64,000 bases of DNA from JAFAGX01 sp035622175 (GTDB taxonomy: Bacteria; Acidobacteriota; Terriglobia; Terriglobales; Acidobacteriaceae). Location: the NCBI GenBank assembly GCA_035622175.1, contig DASPVV010000049.1, forward strand, positions 17,506 to 81,505, read 5' to 3'. The notes beneath the pieces were generated by a model. It was not told where the DNA came from. It saw only the letters and a list, made by a program, of their open reading frames with translations, and did not search any database. Both the position numbers and the translations under genes were made by a program. Within the stretch, counting starts at the first letter, position 1. Each line of letters begins with the position of its first letter. Of this stretch, positions 61,041 through 64,000 are shown in pieces.

Positions 61041-61341
61041 GTGAACAAGCCATATCGAATATCAGCGGAACGCAGGTCTGGCAACCGCGCAGGATATTTT
61101 CACGTAACCGGAAGGTCAGACCCGCTTCAATTCGCCACGGCTCCGGCATATGCAAGCAATGGCTGGCCGCAAAGTAGCAGCTACCTGCTGAATGTTTCCT
61201 GGTGGCCCAACAGAATATCGATCTCGCGGTTCAATATATCGGCTACTTGCGGTTCAACGGTGCGGGCTCGAACTATGATGGGGCCCACCGCTATGCGGAC
61301 GGAAACAACTCTATTTACCTGCTGGCAAGGTTGGTCTTCTG
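61041..61341 (+). pseudogene. C-terminal remnant of an acidobacterial outer-membrane beta-barrel protein
   Basis: The frame from 61041 reads GYFHVTGRSDPLQF, SNGWPQSSSYLLNVSWWP and then loses sense. A second frame continues from there: QQNIDLAVQYIGYLRFNGAG, SNYDGAHRYADGNNSIYLLA, RLVF and TGA at 61339-61341. Alternating hydrophobic strands, an NYDGxxR turn and a terminal phenylalanine are typical of the last strands of an outer-membrane barrel family often seen in acidobacteria. A frameshift near 61205 and loss of the whole N-terminal part make it a pseudogene. Confidence 0.55.
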
Positions 61342-61376
61342 ATAGATTATTACGCGCATCGTTAGCGAGGGACGCT

Positions 61377-61700
61377 ATGAATCGAATCGTTCGGAGAGTG
61401 ATCCTGCTTGCGTTCGTCAGCGCTTGTTCTTCTTGGGTCGCAGCCCAGGGCGACGCTGTCAGCCTATTTAAATCGAAGTGCGCGCTGTGCCACGCCGAAG
61501 ATGGCAGCGGCAATTCGCCCACCGGCAAGGCACTCAAGGCGAGGGACCTCAGATCTGAAGAAACGCAGCAGAGGTCGGACGCCGAGCTTACAGAGGTGAT
61601 TGCCAAAGGACGAAACAAAATGCCAGCCTTCCGACAGAAGCTGAAGCCAGAACAAATTCAGCAACTTGTGGTTTATGTTCGCCAATTGGCTAAAAAGTAG
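61377..61700 (+). CDS. Small secreted cytochrome c
   Basis: A 107-residue protein from ATG 61377. The signal peptide (MNRIVRRVILLAFVSACSSW, cut near VAAQG) is followed by one heme site KSKCALCHAEDGSG (CxxCH) and a distal methionine in KGRNKMPAFRQKL, so a class I monoheme cytochrome c in the periplasm. It starts the module with the Rieske and cytochrome b genes and can accept or pass electrons from that complex. The Rieske gene follows after 25 bases. Confidence 0.9.
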   Translation: MNRIVRRVILLAFVSACSSWVAAQGDAVSLFKSKCALCHAEDGSGNSPTGKALKARDLRSEETQQRSDAELTEVIAKGRNKMPAFRQKLKPEQIQQLVVYVRQLAKK

Positions 61701-61725
61701 CAGCCCTCGATCCCGACGTGACCCA

Positions 61726-62271
61726 ATGCCATTTCTTGAACCGCCAAACGACAAAGCCCCAGATGGTAAGAATCGCCGCTCATTTCTCGCCGCTCTGTTG
61801 GCTGCCGGAAGCGCCACGGTTGGCGTGCTGCTCGCTGTTCCTGTGATCCGATTCACGCTTCATCCTGTCCTCGCCCGGACGACCGAAAAATCATGGTCAG
61901 ATGTCGGCAAGATACAGGAATTCCAAAGTCTCAATGCACCAATCAAGAGGTTGGTCAGCATCGAGGAGCAGGACGGCTGGCGCAAAACCTTGATCGAGAA
62001 GCCAGTGTATGTGAGCAAGGACACACGAGGTGGTCTGATCGTCCTCTCAGCCGTTTGCCCCCACCTGGGTTGCACAGTGCCGTGGTTGGAGAAAGAAAGC
62101 AAGTTCATCTGTCCCTGCCATCGCGGAGTGTTCAGTGCTGATGGCACGCTCTTAGGAGGCCCACCGCCGCGAAATATGGATCGTCTCCGAAGCAAAATAG
62201 AAGGCGGAATTCTGAAGACTCAATATCAATTCTTTCGTCAGCTTACCCATAATGAAGAGGAGCTCGCTTGA
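61726..62271 (+). CDS. Rieske iron-sulfur protein of a bc-type complex
   Basis: A 181-residue protein from ATG 61726. A twin-arginine-like N-terminus (KNRRSFLAALLAAGSATVGV) leads into one membrane anchor. The [2Fe-2S] motifs CPHLGCTVPW and CPCHRGVFSADG give the two Cys and two His ligands; GGPPPRNMDRL is the proline loop. It takes electrons from quinol and gives them to cytochrome c. Its stop overlaps the cytochrome b start by four bases. Confidence 0.92.
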   Translation: MPFLEPPNDKAPDGKNRRSFLAALLAAGSATVGVLLAVPVIRFTLHPVLARTTEKSWSDVGKIQEFQSLNAPIKRLVSIEEQDGWRKTLIEKPVYVSKDTRGGLIVLSAVCPHLGCTVPWLEKESKFICPCHRGVFSADGTLLGGPPPRNMDRLRSKIEGGILKTQYQFFRQLTHNEEELA

Positions 62272-63716
62272 ATCCCCCCCCGGAGGAAAGACATTCCCGG
62301 TTCCGCGCCTGGCTGGACAGCCGCACCGGACTAGACTCTTTGCTTCGCCATGCCCTCGACGAACCAATTCCCGGCGGAGCGAAGATCGCGTACGTGTTCG
62401 GTTCCGGGCTGCTGTTTCTTTTTGTTTCACAAATAGTAACCGGCGTATTTCTCGCCATGTATTACGTACCCTCCGCAGATCACGCCCACACTACGGTTGA
62501 ATACATCACCAAGGAAGTGACCAGCGGCTCGTTCTTGCGAGGCCTTCACGCCTACGGTTCGAGCGCAATCATAATCGTGCTCTTGCTCCATATTACCCAG
62601 ACGTTTCTTTACGGCTCATACAAAGGGCGCCGCGAGCTGGTGTGGCTTGCCGGATGCGTGCTTCTTATGCTCATGCTCGGGATGGCTTTCACGGGATACC
62701 TGCTTCCATGGGACCAGAAAGCTTACTTTGCAACTACGGTCGGAACGAACATTCTGAGCGAGTTGCCATGGATAGGTAACGCACTCAAGCGCTTGCTGCG
62801 CGGCGGAACGGAAATGGGAACACTGACACTCTCGCGATTTTTCGTGCTGCATGTTTTTCTTATTCCCGCGTTCATTTTCGCTTTCGTCGCCATACACGTT
62901 TATTTCTTCCGGAAGTCTGGCGCTGCAGGCCCGATCGGTGAGGATCCTCTCGAACCGAAACTGCAAAGTGAACCTTTCTACCCTAAGCAGCTTGTGATGG
63001 ACATGGGCTTCACCATCTTGATCATCGTGGCTCTGGGAATTATCGCGTACTTCTGGCCAACTGAGCTTGGCCCGAAAGCCGACCCTTCCGACACACAGTT
63101 TCTGCCTCGTCCAGAGTGGTATTACATTCCGGTCTTCCAGTACCTAAAATACTGGCACGGATCAACGTCGTTGATTGGAATTTTGCTGATTCCAGGAATC
63201 GTGGGTCTACTATTAGTTACCGTTCCATTTTTCGATCGCAGTTTGGAACGGCGTCCATGGAAGCGGCCGGTCAGCGTGGGATTGTTTGCCGTTATTCTGC
63301 TTGCTCTAGGAGGTCTCGGCTTACTCAGTCATCGTGAAGATCTGCGTAATCCCGGATTGGCAGCGCAATTGAAGGCGCAGCGCGACGCAACGAAGGAATT
63401 CATGCAAGCGAAGTTCGAGCCTGAACTTTCCGGCGGTTCACTCCTCGCAGAAAACGCCGCCTTGGCTAACCCTGGCGCGGCGAAAGGCAAAGAAATCTTT
63501 GAAGGACAGAGTTGCAATGCTTGTCACGGCGACAATGGCGTTGGCACGGCGGCGGCGCCTAAACTCATCGGTGTCGGAGAGAAGTACACCTCAACTCAGA
63601 TTGAAGTCCTACTCCAGAAGCCGAACGAACAAATGACTGCAGGTGGAATGCCGCCAGTTAATCTGAAGGACGACGAGATGAAGGCGCTGATCGACTATCT
63701 TCGCAGTTTGAAGTGA
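62268..63716 (+). CDS. Cytochrome b fused to a C-terminal cytochrome c domain
   Basis: A 482-residue protein with a TTG start overlapping the Rieske stop. The N-terminal ~220 residues are a cytochrome b with bis-histidine heme sites (FLRGLHAYGSSAIIIVLLLH and SRFFVLHVFLIPAFIFAFVA, with a further His in AIHVYFF). PEWYYIPVFQYLKYW contains the quinol-site PEWY motif. Further membrane helices follow to residue ~365. The last ~100 residues (GKEIFEGQSCNACHGDNG) are a monoheme c domain ending in MPPVNLKDDEMKALIDYL. Such b-c fusions are known in acidobacteria and other phyla lacking a separate cytochrome c1. The complex links menaquinol to periplasmic cytochrome c. Confidence 0.93.
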   Translation: MNPPPEERHSRFRAWLDSRTGLDSLLRHALDEPIPGGAKIAYVFGSGLLFLFVSQIVTGVFLAMYYVPSADHAHTTVEYITKEVTSGSFLRGLHAYGSSAIIIVLLLHITQTFLYGSYKGRRELVWLAGCVLLMLMLGMAFTGYLLPWDQKAYFATTVGTNILSELPWIGNALKRLLRGGTEMGTLTLSRFFVLHVFLIPAFIFAFVAIHVYFFRKSGAAGPIGEDPLEPKLQSEPFYPKQLVMDMGFTILIIVALGIIAYFWPTELGPKADPSDTQFLPRPEWYYIPVFQYLKYWHGSTSLIGILLIPGIVGLLLVTVPFFDRSLERRPWKRPVSVGLFAVILLALGGLGLLSHREDLRNPGLAAQLKAQRDATKEFMQAKFEPELSGGSLLAENAALANPGAAKGKEIFEGQSCNACHGDNGVGTAAAPKLIGVGEKYTSTQIEVLLQKPNEQMTAGGMPPVNLKDDEMKALIDYLRSLK

Positions 63717-63718
63717 AT

Positions 63719-64000
63719 TGTCATTGCGAGTTGGCAGGTTTGCACTGGGAAGATCTGGACCTCGTCAACGGTTGGATCAGCGTAAACCGCGATGTGGACA
63801 ACAATCTGAAGAATCCTTGCAAGACCGAAGCCAGCAGAAAGGCGGTGCCACTCGATTTGAGGATTGTGCCATTCTTCCAGCGCTGGAAGGAGGTCTCACT
63901 CTTCAAGGCGCCAGACGATTACGTCTTCGCGGCTGGTTGCAATCGAGCGGGCGGCAAGAGAGGGAAGCAGCCTATTTCTCTCTCAGTGGTTTTTCGATAT
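63719..64000 (+). pseudogene. Tyrosine-recombinase (phage integrase) fragment, runs off the window
   Basis: Directly after the cytochrome b stop the plus strand reads CELAGLHWEDLDLVNGWISV, NRDVDNNLKNPCKTEASRKA, VPLDLRIVPFFQRW and on to the window edge. This is the catalytic-domain core of a tyrosine recombinase (the GLxWxDLD strand and KTEASRKxVPL). There is no start codon and no N-terminal domain, so the visible part is a 5'-truncated gene. The catalytic Arg/His/Tyr box 2 residues, if present, lie beyond the window. Confidence 0.7.

Noticed and set aside
1..64000. CRISPR arrays, rRNA and tRNA genes
   Set aside because: No regularly spaced direct repeats and no cloverleaf with the usual conserved bases were noticed by eye; a covariance-model scan would be needed to exclude tRNAs fully.

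Overview
The window looks like chromosomal DNA of an acidobacterium, probably class Terriglobia (Koribacter or Sulfotelmatobacter-like). This is inferred from the GC-rich coding style and the gene families present: tandem small LuxR-HTH genes, PilZ proteins with degenerate receivers, TonB-family proteins with proline runs, and remnants of a beta-barrel family common in that phylum. No rRNA, tRNA or CRISPR array was recognised.

Layout. 0.4-9.4 kb: PilZ/receiver protein, secreted amidohydrolase, PLP-dependent decarboxylase, several decayed genes, an FAD/NAD(P)-binding protein and an MBL-fold/double-rhodanese sulfur protein. 9.7-16.7 kb: a sulfur locus. A Family 2-type encapsulin shell gene overlaps the gene of a cysteine desulfurase with a ~420-residue disordered N-terminal extension that carries three copies of an LFSFPG-like motif. 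Facing it is a sulfate-activation operon (ATP sulfurylase/APS kinase, TauE/SafE exporter, CysQ-type nucleotidase). 17-25 kb: glycosyltransferase, small regulators, PilZ, GGDEF and hypothetical proteins. 25-32 kb: a compact pentose-phosphate operon on the minus strand (tkt-tal-gnd-zwf-glk). 32-39 kb: recO, glyQ, glyS and ppdK on the plus strand.

40-64 kb is an accessory block for life at low oxygen: universal stress proteins, PNPOx-like, OsmC and GNAT proteins, a TonB protein, pyruvate:ferredoxin oxidoreductase with a DHOD-like partner, a CoA-transferase, a complete group 3b-type [NiFe] hydrogenase operon with its maturation protease, and a cytochrome c/Rieske/cytochrome b module. A Crp/Fnr regulator with an N-terminal cysteine cluster lies inside it. 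Seven TGTGA-N6-TCACA palindromes occur in this block, most of them 75-98 bp upstream of a start codon, and an eighth lies upstream of the encapsulin. I infer a single Crp/Fnr-family regulon, similar in gene content to dormancy or hypoxia regulons of other bacteria. The block contains decayed genes (a hypC-hypF chimera, a receiver fragment, a beta-barrel remnant, a frameshifted USP) and ends in a tyrosine-recombinase fragment, so it has probably been rearranged or partly acquired.

The most interesting element is the encapsulin/desulfurase pair. The shell presumably packages the desulfurase through its extension, next to genes for persulfide handling and sulfate activation. This points to a sulfur-handling nanocompartment.
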